This document shows positions 8,980-19,038 of a stretch of 45,003 nt of DNA, in pieces. The position numbers and the translations under genes are program-made. The stretch lies in NCBI GenBank assembly GCA_900317545.1, contig ONHE01000116.1:1-45003 (forward strand), written 5' to 3'. The first letter of the stretch is position 1; each line of letters opens with the position of its first letter. Source of the stretch: an uncultured Prevotella sp. (GTDB lineage Bacteria; Bacteroidota; Bacteroidia; Bacteroidales; Bacteroidaceae). The notes beneath the pieces were generated by a model. It saw only the letters and a program-made list of their open reading frames with translations. It had not been told where the DNA came from and did not search any database.

Positions 8980-9674
8980 GTTCGGATAAGTTTTTTGTCA
9001 GTTTCAGCGTGGCGGCCAAGCCACGGAACGGCCACACCTTGCGCGCGGCGTCTGCCGCTCGGGGCAGTCCGCCTGACGCGGTCCGACCGGACCGTCACCG
9101 CGTCCCGTGCCCCCTGCGCGTGAGCGCTTCGAGCCCCGGACCGGATCTCCATGCGTTGCCGTTCAAGAATATTACGTTCGGGAAAGGCTGCTTACTTAAT
9201 GCACCAGTCATTATTCCCACTTTTATTTCACCCTCCGCCGCCCATCGGCACACATGGGGGCACAGACGGGAAAAGGCCTGCCAGCGGGCATCCCGGCAAC
9301 TCCCGGATCCCCGCAGACAGACCCTTTGCAGACCGTTTCGCAAAGGCCTCAGACACGCCTCATAGCTGACCGCCGGCAAGAGCTATGCTCCGGGCCCTCG
9401 AAAGCTATGCTCCGGGCGGCCCGGAGCTATGCTTTCGGGCGCCCGGAGCTATCCTCTGCGCGCGGCCCTGAAATCATCCCCCAAAAGCATAGCTATGCAA
9501 GCCCCCGCCGACTCATGAAAAGCTTGGCTGTCTCGGGGGCGTGATCACGGGAGAAAGCACTCCGTAAGAGGCTGCCGGGACAGATTCCAGACCGTTCATC
9601 TGTTGACAACATAGGCATACAGAAGCCCGAACAATGAGAGAAAGACAGCGTTGATACCATCGGCATACAACGAC
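8980..9674. other. Gene-free region upstream of the GH88 gene
   Basis: About 700 bp without a credible gene. It must carry the GH88 promoter, but no exact TAnnTTTG box was found; TATTCTTG around 9165-9172 on the - strand is one mismatch away. It also holds a small hairpin (CCTTTGC 9323-9329 with GCAAAGG 9340-9346) and the palindromic repeat element at 9366-9466. Short open frames here share its GC-rich, repeat-derived composition and do not look like proteins. Confidence 0.55.
9366..9466. repeat. Intergenic palindromic repeat element, copy A
   Basis: The unit AGCTATGCTCCGGG occurs at 9381 and 9403. The inverted unit CCCGGAGCTAT occurs at 9420 and 9442. Both pairs are spaced exactly 22 bp and meet at the palindrome CTCCGGG-CGG-CCCGGAG (9410-9426). 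The first 65 bp match copy B (42557-42621) with 4 mismatches. The layout resembles REP/BIME-type intergenic elements, which fold as hairpins in RNA. No gene is associated with it here. Confidence 0.8.
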
Positions 9675-9703
9675 AAAAGGCGCGAGTCCGAAGAACCCGC
9701 GCC
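9675..9703 (-). terminator. Rho-independent terminator after GH3
   Basis: On the - strand a 9-bp stem (GGCGCGGGT with ACTCGCGCC, one G-T wobble) with a 7-nt loop is followed by TTTT. It lies 32 nt past the GH3 stop codon and would end transcription of the long - strand enzyme cluster. Confidence 0.75.
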
Positions 9704-9734
9704 AGTCATCCATACATATCCTATCGGCTCTTGT

Positions 9735-12305
9735 TTATCTGATCGTCACCGCAAACCGCGTCAGATCCTGGTCCCTGCTGGAATTGCCGACCATGAGCGT
9801 ATAGGCTCCGGGCACGACGCGCATCGTGTTCGTCCCGGCATCCCAGGTCTCGAACCGGCTGCGCGGAAAGTCCACGGTGACCGTTTTGGTCTCCCCAGCC
9901 TTGACCGCGACACGCTTGAAGCCGCGCAAGGTCTTGATCGGACCTGCTGTGTCTGCATTCCGCCTGAGATAGATCTGTACGACCTCCTCCCCGTCCACCG
10001 CACCGGTGTTCTTCACGGAGACCGTCACCTTACCGTTCCGATAACGGGGCTTGCCAAACCGGAACGTGGTATAGCTCAGTCCATAACCGAAGGGAAACAG
10101 TGCCTGACCCTTGAAATAGCGGTAGGTCCTGTTGTGCATGGTGTAGTCAAGGAAGTCAGGAAGGTCCGCATCATTGGCATAGAACGTCAGCGGGAGCTTG
10201 CCCGAAGGATTGTGACGGCCGAAGAGCACGTCGGCCACTGCCTTGCCGCCCGCCTCGCCAGGATACCATATCTGGACGATGGCATCTGCATTTCGGGCTT
10301 CAGGAGCCAAGGCCACGGCTCCGCCCGAGGCGTTGAGCAGCACCACTTTCTTGCCAGCCTGATGCAGCGCAGCGATCAGTTCGCGCTGCACTTGCGGCAT
10401 CTCGATCGACGTGCGGTCACCTCCCTTGAATCCAGGTTCCTGCACATCACGCTCCTCAGCCTCCAAACGCGGGGAGATCCCACCGGCAAAGACCACGACA
10501 TCCGCATCGCCCACCTGCCGCAGCACGCGCTCCGGATTGGTCCTGACCGTTGCATAAATGTCGAAATCAAGCACGGCCATTTCGATATACTGTGCATATT
10601 CGACCACGAGCCGGTAGGTCTTGTTCGCCTCAAAGCGATAAGACCGTTCACGGAAGTGGAGCTCCGTGTACGCCCGGTCTTTCCACTGGTTGATGATCGT
10701 GTCGCCGTTGATGATGACTCTTGCCCGGTCATTGAACGACAGACTCAATCTCAGTTCTTCGGTCTGATCCGGTGTGAAAGTTGCGGAATAACGTGCAGAG
10801 AAGCCTTCCGTACCAACGCCCGGGGCAAACCCGTGTCCTTCGCCATTGCTGAATTTCAACGGTCCCAGCACCAGACCTTCTGCCACCGGCGTCCCCTGCA
10901 GGTTCTCATTGTTCCAGTAGACAGCCTTCATCCCCTTGCCGCCATCGGGATTGACCAACCGGGAGAACCTGCTCTCGGTCACTTCGTTGCGCGTCAGCCC
11001 GCAGCCCTGCACGAAACGCACATCGGGACAGTATGCGCTGATGCCTTCCAAGAGGGTGACCGTCTTGATTGGGAAACCATTATAGTTGGCCCATTGCATG
11101 ATGGCGTCATCCGCATTCGGCCCCATCACGACAATCCTGGACTGTGGATTGAGCGGCAGGAGTTGGCCTTTGTTCTGCAGCAAGGTGACACCTTCCTGCG
11201 CCATCTTCAAGGCCAACTGACGGTGCCGGTCAGAAGCGACGACTTCAGGGCCGATCTTCCGCCAGGGCACAAGGTCATCTGCGTCGAAGTCACCGACCTC
11301 GAAGCGAGCCTTGAGCAACCGGATGACACTCTTGTTGATCTGGGCTTCCGTGATCAGACCTTTGCTGACGGCGTCAGGAAGGCTATGGTAATCACCACCG
11401 CACTCAACGTCCGTGCCTGTCACCACACCTTTTGCCGACGCTTCCTCACGTGTCCCGACGATCTCATGGTGTCCCTTTTGCCAGAAATCGCTGATCGCAC
11501 CGCAATCCGAAACGACAAGTCCCGTATATCCCCACTCGTCGCGGAGAATCTGCTGAAGCAACCGGTTGCTGCCGCAACAGGGTGATCCGTCAAAGCGCTG
11601 ATATGCACACATGACCTCCCGCACATTGGCATCCTGCACAAGGCTCTTGAATGCGGGCAGATAAGTTTCCCACAGATCGCGGGGCGGAAGATTCTCCACA
11701 TTGAATGAATGGCGATTCCACTCGGGTCCGGAGTGAACTGCGAAGTGCTTGGCACATGCCAGCAGCTTGTAATACTTGCTTCCCTCCGGCCCCTGAAGGC
11801 CACGAACGACGGCATCACCCATCCTGCCCGTCAGGTACGGATCTTCACCATAGGTCTCCTGCCCACGCCCCCACCGCGGATCTCGGAAGATGTTTATGTT
11901 AGGCGTCCAGAAGGAAAGCCCCTGATTGATCATGGCTCTGCCCCGCTTACGGGCGATGTTATTCTTCGCCCGAGCTTCATCACTGACAGCCGTAAATACC
12001 TCCTGGAGCAGCTGGTCATCCCATGAGGCTGCCATGGAAGTCGGATTCGGGAAGACAGTGGCAAAGCCATTGCGCCCCACCCCATGCAAAGCCTCGCTCC
12101 ACCAGTTGAATGCAGGAATGCCTAACCTTGGTATTGCCGGTGAGTCATTGCACATCAGGGAAGCCTTCTCCTCGAGGGTCAACCGCGAGCAGAGGTCTTC
12201 CGCCCGCTGCTGAGCGGACAAAGAGGGGTTCTGATAAGGATATTGCGCCATAGCGGGAAAACAGCTTCCCATCAGGCAGCAGATCAAGATGATTCGGATT
12301 TTCAT
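9735..12305 (-). CDS. GH3 beta-glycosidase with PA14 insert and Fn3-like domain
   Basis: This 856-residue exo-acting enzyme has a signal peptide ending AMA/QYPY (20/21), suggesting a periplasmic location. Its GH3 N-terminal barrel includes NWWSEALHGVGR, SFWTPNINIFRDPRWGRGQETYG (read in parts) and KHFAVHS. The nucleophile is D267 in VVSDCGAI. The second domain is interrupted by a PA14-like beta-sandwich (about 455-600, beginning near MKAVYWNNENL), then resumes with VVFAGG and GEAGGKAVADVLFG. A fibronectin-III-like domain forms the C-terminus. The SDC nucleophile context and PA14 insert are common in GH3 beta-xylosidases and beta-glucosidases; the substrate is not decided. It is last before the terminator and lies 133 bp downstream of the SGNH-GH43 gene, with no clear promoter in between, so co-transcription is likely. 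Confidence 0.93.
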   Translation of the reverse strand: MKIRIILICCLMGSCFPAMAQYPYQNPSLSAQQRAEDLCSRLTLEEKASLMCNDSPAIPRLGIPAFNWWSEALHGVGRNGFATVFPNPTSMAASWDDQLLQEVFTAVSDEARAKNNIARKRGRAMINQGLSFWTPNINIFRDPRWGRGQETYGEDPYLTGRMGDAVVRGLQGPEGSKYYKLLACAKHFAVHSGPEWNRHSFNVENLPPRDLWETYLPAFKSLVQDANVREVMCAYQRFDGSPCCGSNRLLQQILRDEWGYTGLVVSDCGAISDFWQKGHHEIVGTREEASAKGVVTGTDVECGGDYHSLPDAVSKGLITEAQINKSVIRLLKARFEVGDFDADDLVPWRKIGPEVVASDRHRQLALKMAQEGVTLLQNKGQLLPLNPQSRIVVMGPNADDAIMQWANYNGFPIKTVTLLEGISAYCPDVRFVQGCGLTRNEVTESRFSRLVNPDGGKGMKAVYWNNENLQGTPVAEGLVLGPLKFSNGEGHGFAPGVGTEGFSARYSATFTPDQTEELRLSLSFNDRARVIINGDTIINQWKDRAYTELHFRERSYRFEANKTYRLVVEYAQYIEMAVLDFDIYATVRTNPERVLRQVGDADVVVFAGGISPRLEAEERDVQEPGFKGGDRTSIEMPQVQRELIAALHQAGKKVVLLNASGGAVALAPEARNADAIVQIWYPGEAGGKAVADVLFGRHNPSGKLPLTFYANDADLPDFLDYTMHNRTYRYFKGQALFPFGYGLSYTTFRFGKPRYRNGKVTVSVKNTGAVDGEEVVQIYLRRNADTAGPIKTLRGFKRVAVKAGETKTVTVDFPRSRFETWDAGTNTMRVVPGAYTLMVGNSSRDQDLTRFAVTIR

Positions 12306-12438
12306 TGTCTTTGGTCGTATTAGAATGATGATGGTGAAAGTTGAGGGGGCACACGCCGCTCTGTCCCGGAGCTGCTTCGGCTGTTACAATTGAAAGTCAC
12401 GGGGAGGCCGCAGCAGGTGTCCGGTCGGTCGGCAGTAT

Positions 12439-14004
12439 TCATTTCCGGGGCGCAAATCTTGGATTGCGCAGGTGAACCGTCTCTATGGTGCCGTCCGGAC
12501 AATAATAGAGGGGATCGACGCAGATGCTTCTGAGATTGCCGCGGTGAGAGAGTGCACAGTTGTGATAGAAGGCATACCACTGGCCCTTGTACTTGACGAT
12601 GCTGCCATGCGAGGTGTCACAATCGGTCACGGGCAGATAGACGCCCTGGTAGGTCCATGGTCCGAGCGGATGATCACTCATCGCATAGACGAGTCTGTTG
12701 TGCTGCTTGCCCTTCTCGACGTGATTGTCAGCGTAACTGAGATAATACTTTCCATTATATTTATGTACCCAAGCGGCTTCATGGAAGTCGACCAATCCCT
12801 GCATAGGTTTCATCTCACCCTCCAACTCGGTCATGTTCTTCTTCAGCTTCCCGCCGTAGCAGTTTGGCCCGGTTCCACCACCATTGTAGATGTAAGCCTG
12901 TCCGTCATCATCAACGAACACGCACGGATCTATCGCGGAGGGTACGCCTTTGACATAGCCAGTCACCTTGAAGCCCCTGTCGGGATGCTTGCTGACAGCC
13001 ACGCCCACCTTCCACGAAGTCTCAGTCTTGGTCTCACTGGGATGTGGAAAATAGAAGTAGTATTTACCGTTGCGATAAGCGCAGTCGGGTGCCCACATGA
13101 ATCCGCCTTCCTTTCGTCCCCAAGGCACCTGCGACTGCCGCAGGATCTCACCATGATCTTTCCAATGAATCATGTCGTCCGTTGAATAGACATGATACTG
13201 GTCCATCAAGTCGCAGCCGCGAGGCGGGTCGATATCATGGGATGCATATACGTAGAGACGGCCGTCTTTCCACACGTGGGCAGAAGGATCTGCCGTGTAA
13301 TGCGCAGTGAAAAACGGATTGTCGGCCATGCCGTCGATAGTCATGTCCTCGGAAGGTTTCTTGGGAAAGCGACGCAGATACCCGGCCATCTTCTCTGCCA
13401 TCAGTCTTGAGCCTTCACGATTGGGATGGATGTCGTCCTTGACAAGATCATGGCGCACTTCGAGGACAGGGTGCATGTCGAGCACTTCCACCTTCATCAG
13501 CCGCGCCGCAGCAATGATGAGCGGATTGATCTCCTTCACGATGGCGGGATCCCAGATCTCGGTCGTATCTGCCGTAAAGCCCGGAACGGCCGTCATCAGA
13601 ATGATGCGTGGCGCAGTGGGCAATGAGCGGTAGGTCCCGATCAGACGGGATGCATCGGCCACGAACTCGGCCTTGTGGACGCGGTTACGCCATTTGGCAT
13701 CATTGCCGCCAAGGTCTATGAAAACGATGTCAGGCATAGATTCTATCGACCGTGCGTAAGTGTCGGTCTTGACATAGGGATGATCTCCCTTGGCAAGCAT
13801 GGTGGATCCGGAGTTTCCATAGTTGGACACGAGGAAATTGCTGCCCAACATGCGCCCCAACTGTTGCGGATAGGCATCTGTGGACTTGTTTTCCGTGCCA
13901 TAGCCTTCAGTAATGCTGGCTCCGACACACGAGATACGTATCACCTGCTTGGCCGATACGGACAAAGCTGCGCACAATAATAACAAAGCAGAAAGTCTTT
14001 TCAT
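12439..14004 (-). CDS. SGNH esterase fused to GH43 glycosidase
   Basis: A 521-residue bifunctional protein with a signal peptide (cleavage near VSA/KQ). Residues ~20-215 are an SGNH hydrolase: Ser30 in VGASITEG, Gly in NYGNSGS, Asn101 in GGND, and Asp190/Asp191 with His193 in DDIHPN. It probably removes acetyl groups. Residues ~228-521 are a five-bladed GH43 domain with the usual three acids: base D239 in TADPS, pKa modulator D359 in IDPC, and acid E409 in FHEA. The GH43 half is closely related to the separate lipoprotein GH43 at 31779-32741; long stretches such as AHVWKDGRLYVY and WGRKEGGFMWAPDCAY are shared. This points to duplication with domain gain or loss. GH43 activity is usually beta-xylosidase or alpha-L-arabinofuranosidase, but galactanases exist in the family. 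Confidence 0.9.
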   Translation of the reverse strand: MKRLSALLLLCAALSVSAKQVIRISCVGASITEGYGTENKSTDAYPQQLGRMLGSNFLVSNYGNSGSTMLAKGDHPYVKTDTYARSIESMPDIVFIDLGGNDAKWRNRVHKAEFVADASRLIGTYRSLPTAPRIILMTAVPGFTADTTEIWDPAIVKEINPLIIAAARLMKVEVLDMHPVLEVRHDLVKDDIHPNREGSRLMAEKMAGYLRRFPKKPSEDMTIDGMADNPFFTAHYTADPSAHVWKDGRLYVYASHDIDPPRGCDLMDQYHVYSTDDMIHWKDHGEILRQSQVPWGRKEGGFMWAPDCAYRNGKYYFYFPHPSETKTETSWKVGVAVSKHPDRGFKVTGYVKGVPSAIDPCVFVDDDGQAYIYNGGGTGPNCYGGKLKKNMTELEGEMKPMQGLVDFHEAAWVHKYNGKYYLSYADNHVEKGKQHNRLVYAMSDHPLGPWTYQGVYLPVTDCDTSHGSIVKYKGQWYAFYHNCALSHRGNLRSICVDPLYYCPDGTIETVHLRNPRFAPRK

Positions 14005-14103
14005 GTCTGTTGTTTTTTGATTCTTTGAACCTTATACGATCATGGTATCTTCCGACCGGAGGAGCTTTCCCGCCAGACCTCATTACGCATGAATTTGGCA
14101 CAG

Positions 14104-14172
14104 AGCTATCCTCCGGCGGCTACGGTGCAATCCTTCGGGCTGCCCAAACCTATGCTTCGGAGAGCCCGAAGG
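14104..14172. repeat. Degenerate intergenic palindromic repeat, copy C
   Basis: Between the GH2 and SGNH-GH43 genes. It contains AGCTATCCTCCGG (14104-14116) and CTATGCTTCGG (14150-14160), which resemble the unit of copies A and B. A perfect 10-bp inverted repeat is also present (CCTTCGGGCT 14132-14141 with AGCCCGAAGG 14163-14172). It would form a hairpin in the operon transcript. Confidence 0.55.
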
Positions 14173-14187
14173 TATCATCCACCGGGA

Positions 14188-17100
14188 TCATTGCATCTCC
14201 TTGAGCGAGGCTTTCAGTGTAGGCATGTATTCCTGACGATTGTCACAGCGGAAATAGGATTCCTGTAAGTTGCGCGGATTGCCTGGCAGCGTGATTGTCA
14301 GACGATTCCACCCCTGCTTCAGCGGCAGTTCATAGAACTCGGTGAAGTTACGGTCATTGCGCGTTTTGGAGAATGGCTGACCATTGATTGTCAGCGCAGA
14401 CTTGGCGACATGCACATGGAGTGTCAGCTTGGGAACGTTCGGTTCGATAAGCAGATCGTCCAACGGCCGGTTGCTGTAGACATAGCATGTCAGCTGGCTG
14501 CCGTTTTCCTGCTTCTGCATGACACCGGCAGTCTGACGGGGGAAGTTGAGACGATTGTCCCGGAGGAAGAAGATGGATGAGGGGTCTTCGGCCACTGCAT
14601 GACACCGGACACCGGCATGACGGATGATATAGTTGAGCGTGTTGTAGCCGCGCTCTGAGTTTGCGAACTCAGTCAGGGTGCTCACATAGGTGGCCGAACA
14701 TTTCTTCTGGTACTTGACGAAGACCGGTGTGGCAGCAGTGCATTCATACTCGCTGCGTAGAGTCGATGCCGTCTTGATCTCCTCGGCTTGCTTATTCCAT
14801 TTGCGCCAGTCAGTCCGGCAGGCGTTCAGGAGCACTTCGCCCTCATCGACAAGAGCACCTTTGAGCGTATAGTTGCAGACATCCGTATTCTGAAGTTCAC
14901 AGAAATAGAAATCGGAGTTGTTGAGTCCGCGGATCCATGAGCGCTGTTCGGGGATGAAAGTGGACCGATTCAGCTTGTCAAAGGAAACGGGAGCCGGAAG
15001 GATAGGCGCAAGCGAAGAGGCGGTCTCCGGATTCAGTCCCCAGATCCAGACATCTGTTCCCTTGTCAATATTCTTCTGCATAGCCTGCACCACTTCAGTG
15101 CCCAAAGGCTGCGTGGCATCAACGATGTAAAGGCTATTAGCGGCATCAGAAACCTTCTTGGAGAATTCGACGCCCTGCGCATCAAACAGTGCCTTGACCT
15201 TACCCTTGTCATCGCCTACAAAGACCACGTTCCGGTAATGCTCTGTCGGCTCCGGTTCCTTGGCTACGGCATATTTTTCCTTGTCAGCCTCAGCCCATTT
15301 GCTCCATGCCGGCTCATCTGCATAGGCCGCGCGTAAAGCATCATAGAGCGGCCAGGTCTCATAGAGTGGCAATTGAGGATCGTAACCTGGATTGAAAGTA
15401 GAGCAATAGGGACCCACGCGCTCGGGCTGCACACCCGGAATCCCTTCCTTGTATTCATCAAAAAAGATACCATCGTCAAGGGTTGGCGCAGTCGTCAGAT
15501 TCTTCTTGCCCAACGGCAGCGGCTTCAGTCCATACCATGCCATATTGAACACGGTGGAATAAGCGGCCCCCATCTCACGCATACTCTTGACAAGCTGATA
15601 GCATTCGGTGGCTAAACCCTCCATACGTGCTTCCTGCGACTCATAGGCACGTTCGCCGTTCACCTTGGCCACCTGCTCGGGCGTACCATAATAGCACATC
15701 CCGGTCTCACCGATACCCCAAGGCTTTCCGATATCACGCCATTTCTTCATCGAGTTGAGGTCACCGTAGTGACCGACTGTCACAGGCAGGATGCCGTCAC
15801 CGTCATCTTCGCCGTCTGAAGATATCCAAGGGCGGGTGGAGTCTGTCGCCCTGACGATGTCACGCCACTCCTCCCAGGCTTTCTTCTGCTGCGGCATGAG
15901 GTCTGGGCGCTGGAAGACATAGAGGATCACTGGCTGGTTTTCGTTACTGATGCTCCATCCGAAGACAGAGGCATGATTGCGGTCACGCTCGACAAACCGG
16001 CGCAGATGATCACGCGAATGTGCCCAGAAGGTCGGCGAGTCAAGCTTCGGGCCACCATCGCTGGCCCAGTTGGCTGTCTCGTCAAGAATACAGATACCCA
16101 TCTCGTCGGCCACATCCTGATAAAGCCTTGGATAGACCTGGGCATGGAGCCTGACGGCATTGCCGTTCATATGCTTGATGGCCGTGAACCAAGCCCATGC
16201 ATAACGGCGGGTCATCTGAGGAATTCCCATGAAGTGCCAGGAATCACTCCGCAGTGTATAAGGCTTACCGTTCAGACTCATCTGAGTGCCGTTGAACGTC
16301 CACTCACGCCATCCAAATCGCTCATATTTCAGGTCAAAAGTCTTCTTCCCTACCGAAGCATTGACGAGTAAGGCATAAAGATTGGGGCTCTCCGGTGTCC
16401 AGAAGTCAAGGCTTCCGTCCTTGACAGCGGCACGTAGAATCGCCTTCTCCGTGGCTCCCGCTTTCACCTTGACCGTCAAGGGAGCCACTTTCAGCGCCAC
16501 ATTGCCCAACCGCCAGTTGGGAACAGGTGCAGAATTGATCTCCAGACCTGCACGGTTGATCCACTCACGGACGGTACCACCGAGCTGCAGCGTTGCATCC
16601 CGTTGGGATGAGTTTTGCACGGTGACTTCAATCTCCAATGTCTTTTGTGAGACAAGTGGCTTGACATATACATTCCGGATATTCACTGTTGGCAGTGCCA
16701 CTAAATAGACATCCTGCCAGATACCATTGATGTGATAACCCCACATGGAACCTGCCGGAACGATGCGCCGCCCGATTGTCGAGCGGTCTTCAAACAGCTT
16801 CTGGCTCCTAACGCCCACAAGGATCTCAGCGGTTTCACCCGGCTGCACGTAGCGGGTGACATCAAAGCTGAAAGGTAAGAACAGATCAAAGTTCTCGCCA
16901 ACTTTGTTCCCATTGACATAGACCTCCGTATTGCCAGCAACAGCTTCGAAATACAGCCGGACCTCCTGATTCGTCCATTCCTTCGGCACGATGACCTTCT
17001 TGCGCATCCAGGCCATTCCCACCTGCTCCCATTTCTTCGGATAAGAAGGATAGTTGCGATGGTCGGGTCCCATAACGCCACGATTGGCAAAGTCATTGAT

Positions 17101-17391
17101 ATTCCATGGCGATGGAATCTTTATCTTCACCGGATCCCAGCCATCGTCCGCGGGCTTTGGCAATTCAGGGGCCTGTCCCTTGCCATATACATAGTCAGAA
17201 GGCAGGTCGACTGCCTGGAAATCCCAGTAGCCATTAAGACAGACCTCGCTCCGATAAGGCTTTTCAGTACGGTTGACCAGTCCCTCACTTGGGGCAAACA
17301 CATGGTGATAGGTGACACGTTGCGCACGCGATGATAATGCCATGGACAGGCAACCTATCAACATCAGAAGAATTAGATGTTTGTTTCTCAT
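14188..17391 (-). CDS. GH2 family glycosidase (beta-galactosidase/beta-glucuronidase type)
   Basis: This 1067-residue protein has a signal peptide ending SRAQ (about residue 24). Order of domains: sugar-binding jelly roll (about 45-235, EVCLNGYWDF and NGIWQDVYL), Ig-like domain (about 240-350), and TIM barrel (about 365-680). The acid/base is E484 in SISNEN and the nucleophile is E562 in GIGETG, 78 residues apart as in the family. Past the barrel is a Rossmann-like domain similar to class I amidotransferase folds (about 725-810) and a C-terminal beta-sandwich. It is probably a periplasmic exo-enzyme removing beta-linked galactose, glucuronate or mannose; the sequence does not decide. It starts 29 bp after the SASA esterase gene stop, so the two are co-transcribed. 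Confidence 0.9.
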   Translation of the reverse strand: MRNKHLILLMLIGCLSMALSSRAQRVTYHHVFAPSEGLVNRTEKPYRSEVCLNGYWDFQAVDLPSDYVYGKGQAPELPKPADDGWDPVKIKIPSPWNINDFANRGVMGPDHRNYPSYPKKWEQVGMAWMRKKVIVPKEWTNQEVRLYFEAVAGNTEVYVNGNKVGENFDLFLPFSFDVTRYVQPGETAEILVGVRSQKLFEDRSTIGRRIVPAGSMWGYHINGIWQDVYLVALPTVNIRNVYVKPLVSQKTLEIEVTVQNSSQRDATLQLGGTVREWINRAGLEINSAPVPNWRLGNVALKVAPLTVKVKAGATEKAILRAAVKDGSLDFWTPESPNLYALLVNASVGKKTFDLKYERFGWREWTFNGTQMSLNGKPYTLRSDSWHFMGIPQMTRRYAWAWFTAIKHMNGNAVRLHAQVYPRLYQDVADEMGICILDETANWASDGGPKLDSPTFWAHSRDHLRRFVERDRNHASVFGWSISNENQPVILYVFQRPDLMPQQKKAWEEWRDIVRATDSTRPWISSDGEDDGDGILPVTVGHYGDLNSMKKWRDIGKPWGIGETGMCYYGTPEQVAKVNGERAYESQEARMEGLATECYQLVKSMREMGAAYSTVFNMAWYGLKPLPLGKKNLTTAPTLDDGIFFDEYKEGIPGVQPERVGPYCSTFNPGYDPQLPLYETWPLYDALRAAYADEPAWSKWAEADKEKYAVAKEPEPTEHYRNVVFVGDDKGKVKALFDAQGVEFSKKVSDAANSLYIVDATQPLGTEVVQAMQKNIDKGTDVWIWGLNPETASSLAPILPAPVSFDKLNRSTFIPEQRSWIRGLNNSDFYFCELQNTDVCNYTLKGALVDEGEVLLNACRTDWRKWNKQAEEIKTASTLRSEYECTAATPVFVKYQKKCSATYVSTLTEFANSERGYNTLNYIIRHAGVRCHAVAEDPSSIFFLRDNRLNFPRQTAGVMQKQENGSQLTCYVYSNRPLDDLLIEPNVPKLTLHVHVAKSALTINGQPFSKTRNDRNFTEFYELPLKQGWNRLTITLPGNPRNLQESYFRCDNRQEYMPTLKASLKEMQ

Positions 17392-17420
17392 TTTGATGAT
17401 TGATTTGATATTTTAGATAC

Positions 17421-18857
17421 TTACCATTGATCAGTCCTGAAAGGCATGAGCGGGAGTCCCTGAATGTTGAACACGCTGGCTTCCGGACAGTTTCGCCACG
17501 CATACCTGACCGCAACGGGATGAGGAACCTTCACATTGGACACGGCAAGACGGCAGGTACGTTCCTCAATCTCTGCGAAAGCCGGATAAAAGTGACGGTC
17601 TTCACCCGCTATTTCAAACCCCTTTAATGAGGTCCACATGGGACAGAGGCCATTGCCCATGTTCTCGGCATTGATATAGATTTTTCCATCTTTGATCTCC
17701 ATAGACTGGTACATCGGTGGTTTGTATTCGAAGCCCTTACGCCCATAGGTCTGCCCTAATGCCCACCAGGCAAGGCGCCGGCCGACCTGGGCCTTTTCGA
17801 CAGGATGAATGAACACGGGCGAACCGATGTCGAGCGTCGTGACGATACCGCTGTTGGGAATCTGATGATAGGCTTTCTGCTGGGCCTCCCGCAGGTATGC
17901 TGAACTCGTCTTGTCAACACCTTCATAACGATAAGGGGCAATCTCCACAAAATAGAAAGGCAAGTTGTCATCTCCCCACCGTTTCCTCCAGTCGCGAACC
18001 ATTGCCGTCTGCAGATCAGCATATTCTGCTGCATTGCCGATATTGGATTCGCCCTGATACCAGAGGAAGCCACGAACTGTCATTCCCGTGAACGGGTTGA
18101 CCTTGGCATTGAACAGTCCGCAAGGGGCGCTATGGATGTTGACGTCTCCCGTTCCGTCAAGGACAGACAGGTCTTTGTGGAAGGGAGCCAAAGCTTCCCT
18201 ACTCATCCAGGCCTCAATCTTGGATCCACCCAATGTGGAAATGATGATACCTACCGGAACCTCAAGGACATCTTGGATATACCGGGCAAAGTAATAGGCG
18301 ACCGCACTGGTAACGGCCACGTTCCCGGAAGTATTCGTCAACCATTGGCCCTCGCAGGTCTCCTGTGGTGTTCGGCTCCACTGACGGATCCACTTCCCAT
18401 CCATAGAGTCGGAGACAAACATCCGAATCGGCGTTGAAGCCTTGGCACGGATGATCAGATCATTGCCACCCTTTAACGGTTGACGGTCAAATCCCCGCAT
18501 CGGCATCTCCATATTAGACTGTCCGGAGCAGAACCACACTTCCCCTAACATGATATTCTGCAGTATCAAGGGTGTCCCATCGCTGATCCGAATGGTATAG
18601 GGACCACCGGCCGCAGAAGTACGGACCACCACTTCCCATCGCCCTTCAGGATCGGATTTTGTTGAATAAGTCCGTTTGTCCCATGATGTGAACAATGTGA
18701 CCCTGGTACCGGCCTTGGCTGTTCCCCATAACCTTATCCGAGACTGCTGCTGTAAGACCATGTTGTCCGCCAGCATGGAAGGCAGCTTGATCGTTGCCCG
18801 AGCAACAACAGGAAACAGAATAGCCAGAGATAACAGAATGTTTTTAGAGATTTTCAT
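17421..18857 (-). CDS. SASA-family (sialate O-acetylesterase-like) carbohydrate esterase
   Basis: A 478-residue secreted SGNH-type esterase with a signal peptide (cleavage near ARA/TIK). After an N-terminal beta-sandwich (about 25-100) comes the nucleophile block CSGQSNME with Ser114. The oxyanion segment FLWYQGESN lies at about 264-272 and the catalytic His351 in FIHPVEK. Despite the family name, such proteins in plant- or fungal-glycan loci usually remove O-acetyl groups from neutral or acidic sugars, and no sialidase lies nearby. A paralogue is encoded at 32960-34405 with the catalytic His at the same residue number. It is upstream of the GH2 gene by 29 bp and 181 bp after GH92. Confidence 0.92.
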   Translation of the reverse strand: MKISKNILLSLAILFPVVARATIKLPSMLADNMVLQQQSRIRLWGTAKAGTRVTLFTSWDKRTYSTKSDPEGRWEVVVRTSAAGGPYTIRISDGTPLILQNIMLGEVWFCSGQSNMEMPMRGFDRQPLKGGNDLIIRAKASTPIRMFVSDSMDGKWIRQWSRTPQETCEGQWLTNTSGNVAVTSAVAYYFARYIQDVLEVPVGIIISTLGGSKIEAWMSREALAPFHKDLSVLDGTGDVNIHSAPCGLFNAKVNPFTGMTVRGFLWYQGESNIGNAAEYADLQTAMVRDWRKRWGDDNLPFYFVEIAPYRYEGVDKTSSAYLREAQQKAYHQIPNSGIVTTLDIGSPVFIHPVEKAQVGRRLAWWALGQTYGRKGFEYKPPMYQSMEIKDGKIYINAENMGNGLCPMWTSLKGFEIAGEDRHFYPAFAEIEERTCRLAVSNVKVPHPVAVRYAWRNCPEASVFNIQGLPLMPFRTDQW

Positions 18858-19038
18858 TGTATTTTGAATAGATTGATCTTATGACTTCCAGTAAAAGGAG
18901 GGCTGTTGTCTGATCAGCAGAGAACTGCAGACTTCGACGGCGCTTCAACACATTGACCCACTCTCTCGATCTCTTACAAAGGATTGGGAAGGCAGATGCT
19001 GCAAGCGGGAAAGGCAGTCCGGTCGACATGGAACATCC

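Noticed and set aside
9366-9466. CRISPR array suggested by the regular 22-bp spacing
   Set aside because: Units are short, partly inverted, and the spacers are not unique sequences of constant length; no cas gene is present.
9651-11585. Long + strand open frame (644 codons) opposite GH3
   Set aside because: It is fully antisense to a clear GH3 gene with intact motifs; its translation has no family features. Long open frames opposite GC-rich coding DNA are expected.
14146-14153. TAGGTTTG match on the - strand within repeat copy C
   Set aside because: Over 140 nt from the next start codon and inside a hairpin loop; unlikely promoter.
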